Assembly (NCBI RefSeq): GCF_041146395.1
Contig: NC_090989.1
Coordinates: forward strand, 216,846,843-216,910,842
DNA: 64,000 bases
Direction: 5' to 3'
DNA from: Eulemur rufifrons
Taxonomy: Eukaryota > Chordata > Mammalia > Primates > Lemuridae
The position numbers and the translations under genes were made by a program. The notes under the pieces are model-generated. The model made no database searches and was not told where the DNA came from. It saw only the letters and a list, made by a program, of their open reading frames with translations. Shown here one piece after another: positions 37,572 through 51,467 of this stretch (its first letter is position 1; the number at the start of each line of letters is the position of its first letter).

Positions 37572-38075
37572 AGGCCTGCAGGCCCCAATCTCTGGGCTGA
37601 GGACAGGTACCAGTCTACGGCCTATTAGGAACTGGGCCACACAGCACAGGTGAGCAGCGGGCTAGCGAGTGAAGATTGATCTGTATTTACAGCCACTCGT
37701 CATCACTCACATCACTGCCTGAGCTCTGTCTCCTGTCAGATCAGCAGTGGCATTAGATTCTCACAGGAGTGAACCCTACTGTAAACTGCGTGTGCGAGGG
37801 ATCTAGGCTGCGCGCTCCTTATGATAATCTAATGATAATCTAATGCCTGATGATCTGAGGTGAGGCAGTGATGCTAGCGCTGGGGAGCAGCTGCAAATAC
37901 AGATTATCATTAGCAGAGACGTTAACAACACAATAATAGAAATAAAGTGCACAATAAATGTAATGAGCTTGAATCATCCCGAAACCATTCCCCCGCACCC
38001 CTGGTCCGTGGAAAAATTATCTTCCATGAAACCGGCCCCTGGTGCCAAAAGGGCTTAGGACCATTGGTCGAGGCC
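37572..38075 (+). mobile_element. hAT-like DNA element, longer copy
   Basis: It contains the phrases GGCCTATTAGGAACTGGGCC, CTCCTGTCAGATCAGCAG, GCGCGCTCCTTATGATAATC and CTTCCATGAAACCGGCCCCT of a common mammalian element. The family name is not assigned. Confidence 0.75.
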
Positions 38076-38079
38076 ATAA

Positions 38080-38695
38080 ATAAGTGGATAAATGAACAGG
38101 AAGAGTTCTGGGGGAACACAGAATGGAGGGGTAAGGGGACGTTTTCTGGAGGAAATGCTGACTCTAATAGACCACAAACAGCAGGCCAGAGAATGTATCC
38201 CGGAGAGAGGGAGGGAGGGCAGGTTGGCTCAGGTTTACCATAACAATTATGCCTGGATTAGAAAGGAGGTGGTGAGAGGTGAGGCTGACTCTGAGGACAG
38301 TTCTGTGATGAAGAGCCTCATTTGCAAAGACACTAAGCTAAGATTCTATCCTAAAAACAGCGGAGAGCTGTTTTTAAGCAGAGGAGTGTCATTATGATAT
38401 GTTGTGCGAAAAGAGCAATCTGAGGGCATATGGAGGACTGATGGATCATAGGTGGCTAATACTGGAGGTGGGAAGATCCATTCGGTAACTGGTGAATAAT
38501 TCGGGCAACACATGGTAATAGTCTGAAGTAGGGCAGTGACACCAGAAGAGCAAGAGGGGGGAGATGGAATCAGGAGATATTTAAGGGGGGATTTGGTAGG
38601 ACTTGGGGACAATTGAATGGGGGAGTTGAGACAGAGGGAGAAGCAGAGGGCGATGCCCAAGGTCGCTGTCTCAGGCAACCGGAAAGGTGGTGAGG
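38080..38695 (+). repeat. Ancient dispersed repeat copy 2, left part
   Basis: AAGCAGAGGAGTGTCATTAT and GGAGTTGAGACAGAGGGAG match the order of the same family. The sequence resumes at 43551 after the BZW1 retrocopy. Confidence 0.55.
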
Positions 38696-38767
38696 AGACA
38701 CGGCTGCAGTTGCCGCCACATGGGGGATTTCTGGTTCTTTTCTCTTTGCCTTAAATTCAGGTGTCTT

Positions 38768-39077
38768 GGCTGGGCGCGGTGGCTCACGCCTGTAATCCTA
38801 GCACTCTGGGAGGCTGAGGCGGCTGGATCATTTGCACTCAGGAGTTCGAGACCAGCCTGAGCAAGAGCGAGACTCCGTCTCCACTAAAAATAGAAAGAAA
38901 TTAGCTGGACAACTAAAAATATATAGAAAAATCAGCCAGGCATGGTGGTGCATGCCTGTAGTCCCAGCTACTCGAGAGGCTGAGGCAGGAGGATCTCTTG
39001 AGCCCAGGAGTTTGAGGTTGCTGTGAGCTAGGCTGACGCCACGGCACTCTAGCCTGGGCAACAGAGTGAGACTCTGT

Positions 39078-39106
<29 letters not shown>
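38768..39106 (+). mobile_element. Alu, strepsirrhine-type, in the 5' UTR of the BZW1 pseudogene
   Basis: Full dimer with a 26-base A tail. The duplication AATTCAGGTGTCTT on both sides shows it entered the retrocopy just before its ATG. Confidence 0.95.
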
Positions 39107-39108
<2 letters not shown>

Positions 39109-39395
39109 CAGGTGTCTTTTATGAATAATCAAAAGCAGCAAAAGCCAACACTATCAGGCCAGCATTTTCAAACCAGAAAAAGATGAAAAAGAGAGGTTTG
39201 ACCCTACTCAAGTTTCAAGACTGTATTACTCAAGGCTTAACTGAAACTGGTACTGGTTTGGAAACAATAGCTAAATTTCTCGATGCTTCTGGAGCAAAAC
39301 TTTACTGTCGATATGCAGAAACACTCTTTGATATTCTGGTGGCTGGTGGAATTCTGGCCCCTGGTGGTAGGTACATTGGCAGATGACATGATGCA

Positions 39396-40403
<1,008 letters not shown>

Positions 40404-42836
40404 GATGCATACAGATAGATGTCTGTGTGTTCAAAGCACAAGAAGATCTAGAGACCATGCAAGCATTTGCTCAGGTTTTTAACAAGTTAATCAGGTGCTA
40501 CAAATACCTGGAGAAAGGTTTTGAAGATGAAGTAAAAAAGCTGCTGCTGTTCTTAGGGTTTTTCAGAGTCGGAGAGAAACATGCTGGCTATGTTAATTTG
40601 CATTCTTCAGACTACTGGAACACTTAATGCATCCATTCTCAATAGCCTTTATAATGAGAATCTGGTTAAAGAAGGGGTTTCAGCAGCTTTTGCTGTAAAG
40701 CTCTTTAAATCACGGATAAACGAAAAAGATATCAATGCAGTAGCTGCAAGTCTTTGGAAAGTCAGCATGGATAACAGGCTGATGGAACTATTTCCTGCCA
40801 ATAAGCAAAGTGTCGAACATTTCGCAAAGTATTTTACTGAAGCAGGCTTTAAAGAGCTTTCAGAGTATGTTCGGAATCAGCAAACCATAGGAACTCGGAA
40901 GGAGCTCCAGAAGGAACTTCAACAGATGTCCCCTGGTGATTCATTTAAGAATACAATTTTATATGTCAAGGAGGAGATGAAAAAAAAACAACATCCCAGA
41001 ACCTGTTGTCATTGGAATAGTCTGGTCAAGTGTAATGAGCACCCTGGAATGAAAAAAAAAAAAAAGAGGAGCTTATAGCAGAGCAAGGCAGCAAGCACTT
41101 GAAGCAACACAGCCCTCTACTTGCTGCCTTTCCCACTCAAAGGCAGTCTGAGCTGACTCTGCTACTGAAGATTCCAGAGTGTTGCTATGACAACAGTCAT
41201 TTCATGAAAGCCTTCCAGAAAATAGTGGTGCTGTTTTATAAAGCTGAAGTCCTGAGTGAAGAGCCCACTCTGAAGTGGTATAAAGATGCACATGTTGCAA
41301 TGGGAAACAGTGTCTTCCTTGAGCAAATGAAAAAGTTTGTAGAGTGGCTCATAAACGTTGAAGAAGTATTTGAGTCTGAAGGTGAAGAAGGTGACTGAAT
41401 TTTGAAACTACACTCTCAGTAAAGCAAATGGGAGCTGTAGACAAGATGTCATGTCTCATGTGTCCTGGTTCTTACATCTTCCTACCTCCCTATATCAAGC
41501 ATGATATAAGGGCTTTCATGGCAAATTTTATTTTAACTGTTTCTATGGTTCCTGGAAATGTTAGGTTTAGTTTCTAAAACCACGTTTTAAGTAGCTACAG
41601 GAGCTATAGAGTTGAATCTAATGTTACATTAGTCTTTTCAGTTATCTTCTACCTCCTGTATTTTCTGCTGCAATTATGTAATTTAAGGCCTTCCACAATG
41701 AATAGTTCACTTTATTCCCTGGGTTTTCTATAAGAAATTTTCGATAGCCCCAGGTCTTCCTCAGGCCCTGGGTGGCTTGTATCTGCCCTGGGGACAAAGT
41801 GGCCCTAAGTCAATTGCTATTACTAAAAAAAAAAAAGAAAAAGGAAATTTTCAAGATATGATTTGGCTAAAAATAATTTGTTATAAGAATTCTGTTTGCA
41901 AATTAAACTGTAAAAGTATCCAAGGTCTCAAAAGGCAATGCTTTGTGTAATAATTTGCTATCTCCAGAACCCTACTCATCAATTAAAATCTCATATACAA
42001 TAATTGAATTCATTAACATGAATCTTGAGTATTTAGACCATTGCTTACATGTTAACTTTTTTTTTTTTTTTTTTTTTTGCATTTTTAACCCCAGTTGTCC
42101 TTAAGCTCATTTGTTTGCTATGTTTTTCATCCTTAGGGAAGCCATGGAGAACAAACTTAAAAAGTTGGAGAAATCCAATGTGGCAGAGGTGGTGGGAAGA
42201 GCATCGAGCTTTTTCCCATTGAGAAACTTCTGTATTCAATTTGTATCTTTCCAGGCAAAACAAATGGGTATTCTTTTAATACAACCATTTTCAAATGTAC
42301 CTTAGAAAAATATTATCATTTAAAATATTTTATGTTCAGAATACACTTAGATTGATAGCAAAGGACTCATAAAGAAATTGGAGTAAAGGAAATGACAGAT
42401 GTATAAACCCAGTAAAAATTGTTGAAAGTGTTAAGACTCAGCATGTTCTAATTGGGAATCTAAATCTAATTGTAATAACTTAGATTTCCTATTGGCTTAG
42501 AGAATTGGTAAAGAATGAAGGGCAATGATAATTACATATCCCTACTTGGTCGTACTGGACTGGCTTCATTCTCTTAAAATACTCAGTAATGACTCAAGCA
42601 TCTGGCTATTAACATGTACCTTAGCTGCCATTTTTCGGTTGCCATGAGCCAAATATTTCTTCTATACAATTGATCCATTTATTTTAATGGCTGCCTTTCA
42701 ATTTTCATCTTCCTTTTCTTGCTGCTACCTATCTATGTATGTAGACATTAGAGGAAAAAAATTAGTCACATTTTTTGATGGAAAGACTTTGTGTTAAAAG
42801 TGAACATTTTTTTATTTTATTTTATTTTATTTTATT

Positions 42837-43161
42837 TTTTTTTGAGACAGGGTCTTGCTCTGTTGCCCGGGCTGGAGTGCCGTGGCGTAAGCCTAGCTCA
42901 CAGCAACCTCAGACTCTTGGGCTCAAGCGATCCTTCTGCCTCAGCTTCCCGAGTAGCTGGGACTACAGGCATGCGCCACCGTGCCCAGCTAATTTTTCTA
43001 TATATATTTTTAGATGTCCATATAATTTCTTTCTATTTTTTTAGTAGAGACGGGGTCTGGCTCTTGCTCAGGCTGGTCTCGAACTCCTGAGCTCGAACCA
43101 TCCACCCACCTCGGCCTCCCAGAGTGCCAGGATTACAGGCGTGAGCCACCGCGCCCGGCCA
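42837..43161 (-). mobile_element. Alu, strepsirrhine-type, in the BZW1 pseudogene 3' UTR
   Basis: Antisense dimer with the lineage block, flanked by AAAAGTGAACATTTT on both sides. Confidence 0.95.
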
Positions 43162-43550
43162 AAAGTGAACATTTTGAAGGTTTTTTAATTAGTGAGAGAA
43201 ACTAGCCTAGAATAATGCTACCACAAACTGAGTAGAAATTGCCCCTTTTGAAGGTACCATTCTTAAAAGCCAAGAGTTTGGTGTTTAAAAGTTCATCTTG
43301 AGGGAATAATGTGTAATATATTTTAAATAAAGGTATAGTAACCTTTAAAAGAGCATTATAACTGATAACATTGTGAATGGGGTGAATTTGTTAAATGAAT
43401 AACTTTGATAAAGTTTTCTTGCAAAGGCAAAATGTAGTCACTAGATTTCTATGTAGTTATCTGCTTTTACTTTGTAATTTGTAGTCCTCAAAAGACTTTT
43501 TTAAAAAAATAAAGTCCTTCCTTACCAATAAAAGAAAAAAAAAAAAAAAA

Positions 43551-43868
43551 GATAGGGACACTGGAAAGTGTGGTTTGGGAATGGGGCCAGGTGTTTTAGG
43601 TCTCTGTTGAGCATCCAGTTAAAGATACTCAGTCAGCAGTTGGATGTATGGAACTGGAGCTCAGGAAAACCACCTGGGAAAGAGAAAGTTGATTCAGAGG
43701 CACCAAGACATAGGTGATAATGGAAGCCACCTGCAACCAGGAGATGGCCATGTTCACGTGTACTTGGAAAGCACTTGGGAAGAAGTTATTTTTAAGCACA
43801 GTATCATCAAGATACTGCTTGGAAAGTTCAGCTCAGTGGCTGCACAGCAAGGGTGGGAAGAGAGCTGA
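43551..43868 (+). repeat. Ancient dispersed repeat copy 2, right part
   Basis: GATAGGGACACTGGAAAG, AGCAGTTGGATGTATGG and CTGGAGCTCAGG follow, in family order, where 38695 stopped. Confidence 0.55.
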
Positions 43869-44110
43869 TTTCTCATCTTATTTTCCCTAGTCCTGGGCAT
43901 TTTTATGTAGTCAACCTACTACCTCAATATGAATTATTTTGGAAGAAAAAGGAAACAAGATTAAAAGCAGGCTCTAACAAGTAGGCTTTTGCTTGTTTCA
44001 TCCAAAAGTCTTCAGTGTACCCTCCCCCCAAAAAGTCTTAAATATACCCTTCTCAAGGTATTTGGATTAGCTGAATGAGGCTGGGCTATAGTTGAGTGGA
44101 TAATCCTCTT

Positions 44111-44392
44111 CTTCTTTTCGAGACAGGGTCTTGCTCTGTTGCCTGGGCTGGGGTGCAGTGGTGTCATCATAGCTCACTGCAGCCTCAAACTCCTTGGTGA
44201 TCCTCCTGCCTCAGCCACCTGGGTAGCTGGGACTACCGGTGTGCCACCATGCCAGGCTAATTTTTCTATTTTTTGTAGAGTCAGGGTCTTTCTATGCTTC
44301 CCAGGCTAGTCTCGAACTCCTGGCCTCAAGCGATTCTCCTGCCTTGGCTTCCCAGAGTGCTAGGATTATAAGTGTGAGCCACCTCACCTGGC
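44111..44392 (-). mobile_element. Alu, AluJ-like
   Basis: Antisense dimer lacking the lineage block (GAGACAGGGTCTTGCTCTG to GCCACCTCACCTGGCC). Confidence 0.9.
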
Positions 44393-45068
44393 CATAATCC
44401 TTCTAAGAAACTGATTATCCATTGGTAGCATATAGAAACATTAAAAAAAATCATATGTAAGTTCAGGTTCTGACATAACCCCACTCACTCCAAACATGCT
44501 GAAATGGTAGAATAAATATAAGCAGAGAGAGAGAAAAAAGAGAGGTGGGCTCAAAAGTAAGATGAAATCTCTTTGCACCAGAAAGGGGGTAAAAATGCAA
44601 AGTGAGTGGCAGGTTCCAGCCACCCATTGCTCTGCTGTAGAACTAGAAGTAAGCACTGGTGGCTGTCAGTTCACCTTTTCTACCGTACTGGGAACTAAAA
44701 GTGTTTCATATGAGACCAGGGCCAAAATCCTGGCTTACAGCTTAAAACAGGAGTCAGGCTGGGACTCTGCCTTCACAGACGTCACCTCTTGACCAGGGAC
44801 TCCCCTGAGCTGCTGACTGAATTGCTGATGGGATCTGTGTTGCCATCAATACCACCTCTAGGAACACCAACATTTTGTGTCTGGACTGAGTTGCAGGTTG
44901 GAGGCAGGCGCAGAGTTAATGGAAAACCTTCTAGGCTGTGAGAAGTAAGGATAAAGGAAGGGAGAGGGAGTAAAGAGCCAGAAACAAAATCTTCCATTCA
45001 CAATGAGCTTAAGACCAATATTCCAAACTAAATAAATAAAATGAATGATAAGAAAGATGACAAACACT
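44393..45068 (-). other. PCSK5: PCSK5 large intron, unassigned
   Basis: No repeat or exon recognised. Confidence 0.45.
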
Positions 45069-45112
45069 TCAGGAGTTCGAGACCAGCCTGAGCAAAAGTG
45101 AGACCCTGTCTA
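45069..45112 (+). mobile_element. Short Alu fragment
   Basis: Left-arm piece only (AGGAGTTCGAGACCAGCC, GTGAGACCCTGTCT). Confidence 0.7.
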
Positions 45113-45560
45113 TGACAAATAAAAAATAAGATGACAATCAACAATTAGAATATAAATTTACTTCAGATAATATTAATTGCATAGAAAATCTGACAAAGTC
45201 TTTAAATTAGGATGCTCACAAATAAATGAAAATATCCATAAAATACTAAATTATGAAACACAAACATGAAAATATGAAATAAAAATAGATGGATTAAAAA
45301 AGAAACAATTAGAAATCCTAAAAATAAAAAAACATAGTCACTTAAAAACAAAAGGAACAGATGGGCTGAACTTTACACTAAACACAATCAGAGGAAAAAT
45401 TAGGGAAATGGGATAGAGTGCTGAAAAATTAATCTAATACAAATAATAGAGAGTCAAAGAGGTAAAAATATAAAAGAATAGATAGGAGTCACGGAAGACA
45501 GATCAAGAAACTCTAAATTACATTGAATAGGAATTCCAGAAAAGAAGATTGGAGGGAAGA
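45113..45560 (+). mobile_element. Probable old L1 fragment (ORF1 side)
   Basis: Adenine-rich plus-strand sequence of the style of an old L1 ORF1 region (AAATCCTAAAAATAAAAAAA, GAATTCCAGAAAAGAAGATT). Boundaries and family are uncertain. Confidence 0.4.
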
Positions 45561-45593
45561 GGGGAGAAGTAATATTTGAAGATTTATTTATTT

Positions 45594-45924
45594 ATTTTTT
45601 TTTTTGAGACAGAGTCTCTCTCTGTTGCCCAGGCTAGAGTGAGTGCCGTGGCGTCAGCCTAGCTCACAGCAACCTCAAACTCCTGAGCTCAAGCGATCCT
45701 CCTGTCTCAGCCTCCTGAGTAGCTGGGACTACAGGCATGCACCACCATGCCCGGCTAATTTTTTCTACATATATTTTTAGTTGTCCATATATTTTATTTC
45801 TATTTTTAGTAGGGATGGAGTCTCGCTCTTGCTCAGGCTGGTCTCGAACTCCTGAGCTCAAACGATCCGCCCACCTCTGCCTCCCAGAGTGCTAGGATTA
45901 CAGGCGTGAGCCACCGCGCCCGGC
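45594..45924 (-). mobile_element. Alu, strepsirrhine-type
   Basis: Antisense full dimer with the lineage block. AATATTTGAAGATTTA flanks both sides. Confidence 0.95.
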
Positions 45925-45989
45925 CAATATTTGAAGATTTAATAGCTGAACATTTTCTAATTTGCAAAAAGGCATGTAAGATTTCTTTA

Positions 45990-47170
45990 TTTCCTATTCA
46001 TTCATTCATTCATTCATGCAACAAACACTTAATGAGCACTTACATGTTACATTCTGGACTGTGAACAGGGGATACAGACTGAATGTAGTATAATGTTTTC
46101 CCTTGCTCAAGGGGTGCACAGTTGGTAAGAGAGGTGGGCTAAACTAAAATGTAATGTTAAAAGCTCTGTGATTCAACAGTGTATTAACACTTCTGGGGGA
46201 GGACTGAAAAAAGCTTCACAGAGGAGATGACATTCAAGGTGGGTCTTTAAGGTGAGAGTTCCCTAGAGTGTTGTTCTTCGGGAAGAGGAAACAAAAGTCA
46301 CGGCATATTTGGTGGCTGCTGAATAGTTCTAGATAGTTCTAGGTGGTTCTAGGTTCCAGAATACATGGAAGGAGAGTCTTTAAGATGAAAGCTAAAGGGA
46401 CTGACTGGGGATAGACTTTAATCACCTTTTAAATATGGAAAACACTTCCTGAAAGTTTGCTAAGGTCGTAAGTAAATGCATAGAATGAAGAGATATACCA
46501 TATTCATAAATGTGATGATTCAGGATTACAAAGATGAATTCTCCTCCACAATAAATTCAACGCAATGCTAATAAATATCCCAAGGAATTTTTAAAAAAGA
46601 AACTTGACCTATTATAAAATTTGTATAAAAGAAGGACTAAAAATAGCCATGATAATTTTGAAAAGAGTGGAAATGCACCCTACCAGCTATTTTCATTTTT
46701 CTAGTAAGTTTTAGTAATTAAAACATTATAAGAGTATTTCTTTCTTAAATGTTGAGAAGAATTCATCGTGATCAACTTTTATGGCAAGATTTGGAATAAA
46801 ATGAGTGAATTTGCATTTCAAGACGATCACTCTGGCATTAGGGTAAGCGATGACCTGGGGGGGTAGGGGACCAGAGTTGGGGTGACCTGCTGGTACGTAC
46901 GTCAAAAGATGTGATAATAGATTCTGAGAATGGAAAATGAGAATATTGAGAATGGAGAAAGATCTAATTAGAAAAATGCTTAGGAAAGAGAATCAACAGG
47001 CCTTGAAGTTTAGCTTCATTGGAGGTAGGTAGGTTGGGCAGGAGGAGAGGGAAAGAGACGAGTCAAGGGTAACTTCAAGGTGTGGTTCTGGGCCCAGGGG
47101 TGGATGTTGGGCCCTTCACCATTGATTTTAAGGCTCCCTGGGACAGACAACTAGGCATCTGGAAAATAGC
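45990..47170 (+). repeat. Ancient dispersed repeat copy 3 (L1 piece inside)
   Basis: ATTCATTCATTCATTCATGC, GAGGAGATGACATTCAAGG, GATCACTCTGGCATTAGGG, AGACGAGTCAAGGGTAACTTC and GGGCCCAGGGGTGGATG keep family order around the L1 fragment at 46420-46745. Confidence 0.5.
46420..46745 (+). mobile_element. L1 ORF2 fragment
   Basis: It resembles L1 ORF2 3' sequence: an ATATACCATATTCATAAATG stretch, then AATTCAACGCAATGCTAATA and AAATAGCCATGATAATTTTG. Many changes and no open frame. Confidence 0.6.
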
Positions 47171-47557
47171 AATGGAGTTCAGGAGAGTTTGAGGCAGAAA
47201 TTTTAAGGAGTTGTTGAAGTAATAAAAATAAATGAATTTCCCTAGGCAGATCCAGCAGGTGGAGAAGGAAAATGGAGTAGATGCACGACACTTCCTCCAG
47301 GAGAGGATGCCTGTGTTGGGCCTGGAAGGATGGGGCCTGATGGGACCTGATGGGGCAGCAGAGTGTGGCAGGAGCAGCCCAGGTCAGAGGGCAGAGGCAG
47401 AAGCTAAGAGCGAATGGAGAGTGCCGATGCTGGAGAGGGCTGGGATGAGGTTGGGAAGTGACAGAAACCACCAAAGGTGGTGAGAAGGGGGAAAGGGCAA
47501 ACAGAGAACCATTTCATGTTTCCATTCACATGTGCAAAACGATAGATGGCCCCTCAC

Positions 47558-47775
47558 CTTTGCATTTGTCACAGGTCGGGTGGCATCTCTCACAGGTCTG
47601 CGTGCTGCGCTCAGCATAGTAGTGAGGTGGGCAGGTGCGACGACACTCTCCCTTGGAGCGGAGCAGGAAGAAAAACGTATCACAGGACAGGCAGTCTGTG
47701 GGCTGCGGGCCCCGGCAGGCCTTGCAGCTCTTGTTGCACCTCTCACACTGGCCGGTGGCGTTGTCTGCGTAGTAT
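47558..47775 (-). CDS. PCSK5: PCSK5 exon, two furin-like cysteine-rich repeat halves
   Basis: The exon is 218 nt. The acceptor is CTTGGTTTCAG above 47775 and the donor GTGAGGGGCC below 47558. It enters with one base that completes the glycine begun in the 52.1-kb exon, then reads YYADNATGQCERCNKSCKAC, the motif DCLSCDTFFFLLRSKGEC, and CERCHPTCDKCK. One base is left over for the next exon. An N-glycosylation sequon (NAT) is present. The CxxC spacing is typical of the furin-repeat region of PC5/6B, an extracellular/luminal domain. There are no stops. Several longer open frames overlap this exon on both strands but carry no family signature. Confidence 0.93.
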
Positions 47776-47934
47776 CTGAAACCAAGGGGGGACCCACAGA
47801 TGGAGCACTAAGCTTTGCTCCTAAACTGGGTGTGGTGAAAAAAACATGGTTAGTCAGATGGGGTTCCTTTCCAGGCTGGGGGACTTTAGCCTCTTTACTC
47901 ATTAGATTCATTACTAATGATGCTAATGAATCTA

Positions 47935-48080
47935 ATGATTCTCAGTTTTCTTCTCTGTAAATTGGGTATTACAATCCCTCCTTTGTTATTTGTGAAAATT
48001 AAATTGGACAGCACATATGAAAAGACCTAGTATTAATCTCACACAGTAGCAACTTGATAATTGTTAGTTACTATTTCCTT
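47935..48080 (+). repeat. MIR fragment
   Basis: CAGTTTTCTTCTCTGTAAATT and following bases resemble a diverged MIR core. Confidence 0.5.
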
Positions 48081-48197
48081 TTTCTTCTGTATCCTTCTCC
48101 AAATTCAAGCTTTGTGATGTGTCGAATGGGATCAGGGAATGGAAGACATTTTAAATATACCTTTGAGAGGTTCTTATCAATATAATTTCTTTCTTTC

Positions 48198-48524
48198 TTT
48201 CTTTTTTTTTTTTTTAGGCAGAGTCTTGCTCTGTCACCCTGGCTAGAGTGCTGTGGCATCAGCCCAGCTCACAGCAACTTCAAACTCCTGGGCTCAAGTG
48301 ATCCTACTGCCTCAGCCTCCCGAGTAGCTGGGACTACAGGCATGTGCCACCATGCCCGGCTAGTTTTTTCTATATAGATTTTTAGTTGTCCGGCTGATTT
48401 CTTTCTATTTTTAGTAGAGATGGGGTCTCGCTCTTGCTCAGTCTGGTCTTGAACTCCTGACCTCGAGCAATCTTCCCGCCTCCCAGAGTCCTAGGATTAC
48501 AGGCATGAGCCACCACGCCCGGCT
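48198..48524 (-). mobile_element. Alu, strepsirrhine-type
   Basis: Antisense full dimer with the lineage block (TATATAGATTTTTAG). AT-rich ATATAATTTCT flanks both sides. Confidence 0.93.
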
Positions 48525-48744
48525 GATATATAATTTCTCAATTTAAAAAAAATGTTGAAATGGGAGATGACATGAGTGATGTTGGCCTTTACAAAATATG
48601 TGTAACTTTGAAAAGATTTTTGGAGGTTAAATATAACAACAATAATCACCATTCACTAAGTTTTTACTAATATGCTTCATGGTACCCCAGTGACTTCCTA
48701 AACATTACTTTACCTTACCGAACTTGCAAATGAGACACTAGAGC

Positions 48745-48965
48745 ATGGTAGTTAGGAGCCTTGACCTCTGAAAGAAGACCATATGGTTTCAAATCTCAGC
48801 CATACCACTTATGAACTGTGTGACCTTGGGCCAGTCACTCAACATCTCTGTGCCTCAGCTTCCTCATCTGTAATATGGGGCTAAGGGTAGTACCTAAAAT
48901 TAAACATGTGGTTACTGAGGAAGTAATGAGGACAGTGCCTGGCATATTATAAATAATTAATGTAT
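48745..48965 (+). repeat. MIR
   Basis: GTGTGACCTTGGGCCAGTC and CAGCTTCCTCATCTGTAATA, then AGTGCCTGGCATATTATAAA. Confidence 0.85.
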
Positions 48966-48989
48966 ATTAGTGATAATTTTAAATTTTGT

Positions 48990-49135
48990 GACTAATCCTC
49001 ATAGCTAGACTTATGGTTTAGATATTAATATGCCTATTTTACAGAAGCAAAAACTGAGGCTGAGAAAATTTAGACTACTTGCTTAAGGTCAAACAGCTAA
49101 TGAAATGGAACAATATGATCTGAACTTATCTGTTA
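48990..49135 (-). repeat. MIR, antisense
   Basis: ATTTTACAGAAGCAAAAACT, GAGGCTGAG and CTTAAGGTCAAACAGCTAA. Confidence 0.7.
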
Positions 49136-49699
49136 AACACCACTATTACAAAATGGTGCATGGCTGAAGGTAAACAAAGATCTTGCAAATAAGATAAAAA
49201 AGGATAAAGAAAATATCACTAAGGATGAAATTCTAAAGGTCATCTGACTCCAGCCTGTATCTCTGGACAGTGCACTGAAGCTATCATAGAAAGCTGAAAG
49301 TTCACCCTTGGTTTCTCTGATGCAAAACTACTGAGCTTTTTTTTGTAGTCTAATTCAGCTCCAGCAACTTGTTGAAAACTACTGCCATGTCTAAGTAATG
49401 CTGAGCCTGCCTCTATTTAGCCACCTGTATGCACTTCTACCTCAGTGGCCTAGCTTATGGCAAATTAAGCCTTGCTTGGTTTTCTGCAGTTAGGTAAAGA
49501 ACAACTACTATGATGTGTTAATTTGTAAGACTTTGAGGTATTTGAGAGATAAGGTGATAAAAAGAGAACAACAACAACAGAAAAGCACTGATCATGAACT
49601 GAATAGTTAGCAAAGACCACACAGAACTAAAAAAAAAAAAAAAAGAAAAAGAAAGAAAATAGAGAAAAGTGAAAATCTATACGGAACAGAGAGAATACA

Positions 49700-49870
49700 C
49701 AGGACTGGAGTCACGAGATCAGATTTTTTGTCCTACCTCTACTATGTGTTAGTAGCTATGTGACTTTGGGCATGTCACTTAGCCTCTCTGAGCCTCAGTT
49801 TCCTCATCTCTAAAATGGAGAGACTAATATCAGCCTCATGAGATTGTTGTAGAATCAAATCATAATGTAA
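49700..49870 (+). repeat. MIR
   Basis: GCTATGTGACTTTGGGCATG and GCCTCAGTTTCCTCATCTCT. Confidence 0.85.
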
Positions 49871-50901
49871 AGATACATTGTGAGGGAAATTCTTTGTAAG
49901 CAGCATACAAAAGTTTTTTTTAAATATTGTTATTACAGGCAATTATAAAGACGAACAGCATCAGTAGGAACCTTGGGAAAGAAAGCTTATAATCATTAAG
50001 GACTAATGCTAATGGAAAGACAATGAAGAGTGTTCTCTGAATCAGAGGAAGAGAAGAGCACAACACCACTGCTTACTTTGATGACTCTTTTGCATGAGGG
50101 GACTATGAAACCTTTTGAGCCTCACATCCTTGAAGAGGATCTTGTGTATAAGTACAAACAATAACTTGGGATTTGAAGAACCTTCTCTGAGGTTGAACAT
50201 CAAAATAATCACGTGTGTTGGGACAGGGTGCAGAGAATCACACACTTGCTTTTCCAAGGCATATAAGGCTTGTGCAATGCATGTGGAACACTGATTTTAC
50301 AAAAGAAATAATTCTCCACTTATACGTCATTAATACTCCATTCTTCCCGATTAGGCAGATGGATGGCAGCCTGTGCCTCTCCTCAGCCTCTTACGGGCAA
50401 CTTCACAGACTGTGGAACAATTGTCTTTTGAATTCCATGGTCTGCATTCTGTTTAGACCACAGGATTATCCCCTTTTCTTGTGCTTGTGGGTATTTAATG
50501 ACTTGATTTGAGGAAGATGGGCTCCAGATCTTTCCAGACACTTATTAGGGTGAAGCTGAAGGGCCAAGCCCGGTGGCCCCATCCCCACTCTTGTCTGGCA
50601 GAGCTTTTCTTTATTCATCCACGTGGCTGGTGTTTTTCTAGAGCTGCTAATGTGTGTGGCTCTGTGCTGAGTATTACAGTACCGTATGTGAAAAATAAGA
50701 GGTGTTTTTCCTCCATAAGTTTATAATTTTCTTGGGAAGAGACATGTAAGAATAAGAGTAGGCTTCTAAAGATCGAAGTCTTTGTCTTACACATTTGTGC
50801 ATACAAGGTGCTGGCCATTAAACGTGTTAAATAAATGAGTCAATGAATGAATGAGCTAAATCAAGGTGGAAGGCAATTTATAGCACTAAAATGAATGAAA
50901 C

Positions 50902-51130
<229 letters not shown>

Positions 51131-51467
51131 ACCAGGTGCGGTGGCTCATGCCTGTAATCCTAGCACTATGGGAAGCCGAGGTGGGAGTATCGCTCAAGGT
51201 CAGGAGTTCGAGACCAGCTCTGAGCAAGAGCGAGACTCCGTCTCTACTAAAAATAGAAAGAAATGATCTGTACAGCTAAAATTATATATATAGAAAAAAA
51301 AATTAGCTGGGCATGGTGGCGCGTGCCTGTAGTCCAAGCTACTCGGGAGGCTGAGGCAGAAGGATTGCTTGAGCCCAGGAGTTTGAGGTTGCTGCGAGCT
51401 AGGCTAATGCCACAGCGCTCAAACCTGGGCAACAGAGTGAGACTCTGTCTCAAAAAAAAAAAAAAAA
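51131..51467 (+). mobile_element. Alu, strepsirrhine-type, nested in an older Alu tail
   Basis: Full dimer starting ACCAGGTGCGGTGGC with the lineage block (TACAGCTAAAATTATATATA). Confidence 0.95.

Noticed and set aside
42111..42305. Small frame in the BZW1 retrocopy 3' region
   Set aside because: It lies in the copied 3' UTR downstream of the BZW1 stop. No separate gene is indicated.
47532..47960. 142-codon plus-strand frame over a PCSK5 exon
   Set aside because: Shadow of the GC-rich, cysteine-rich exon on the other strand, where the splice sites and phase fit PCSK5.
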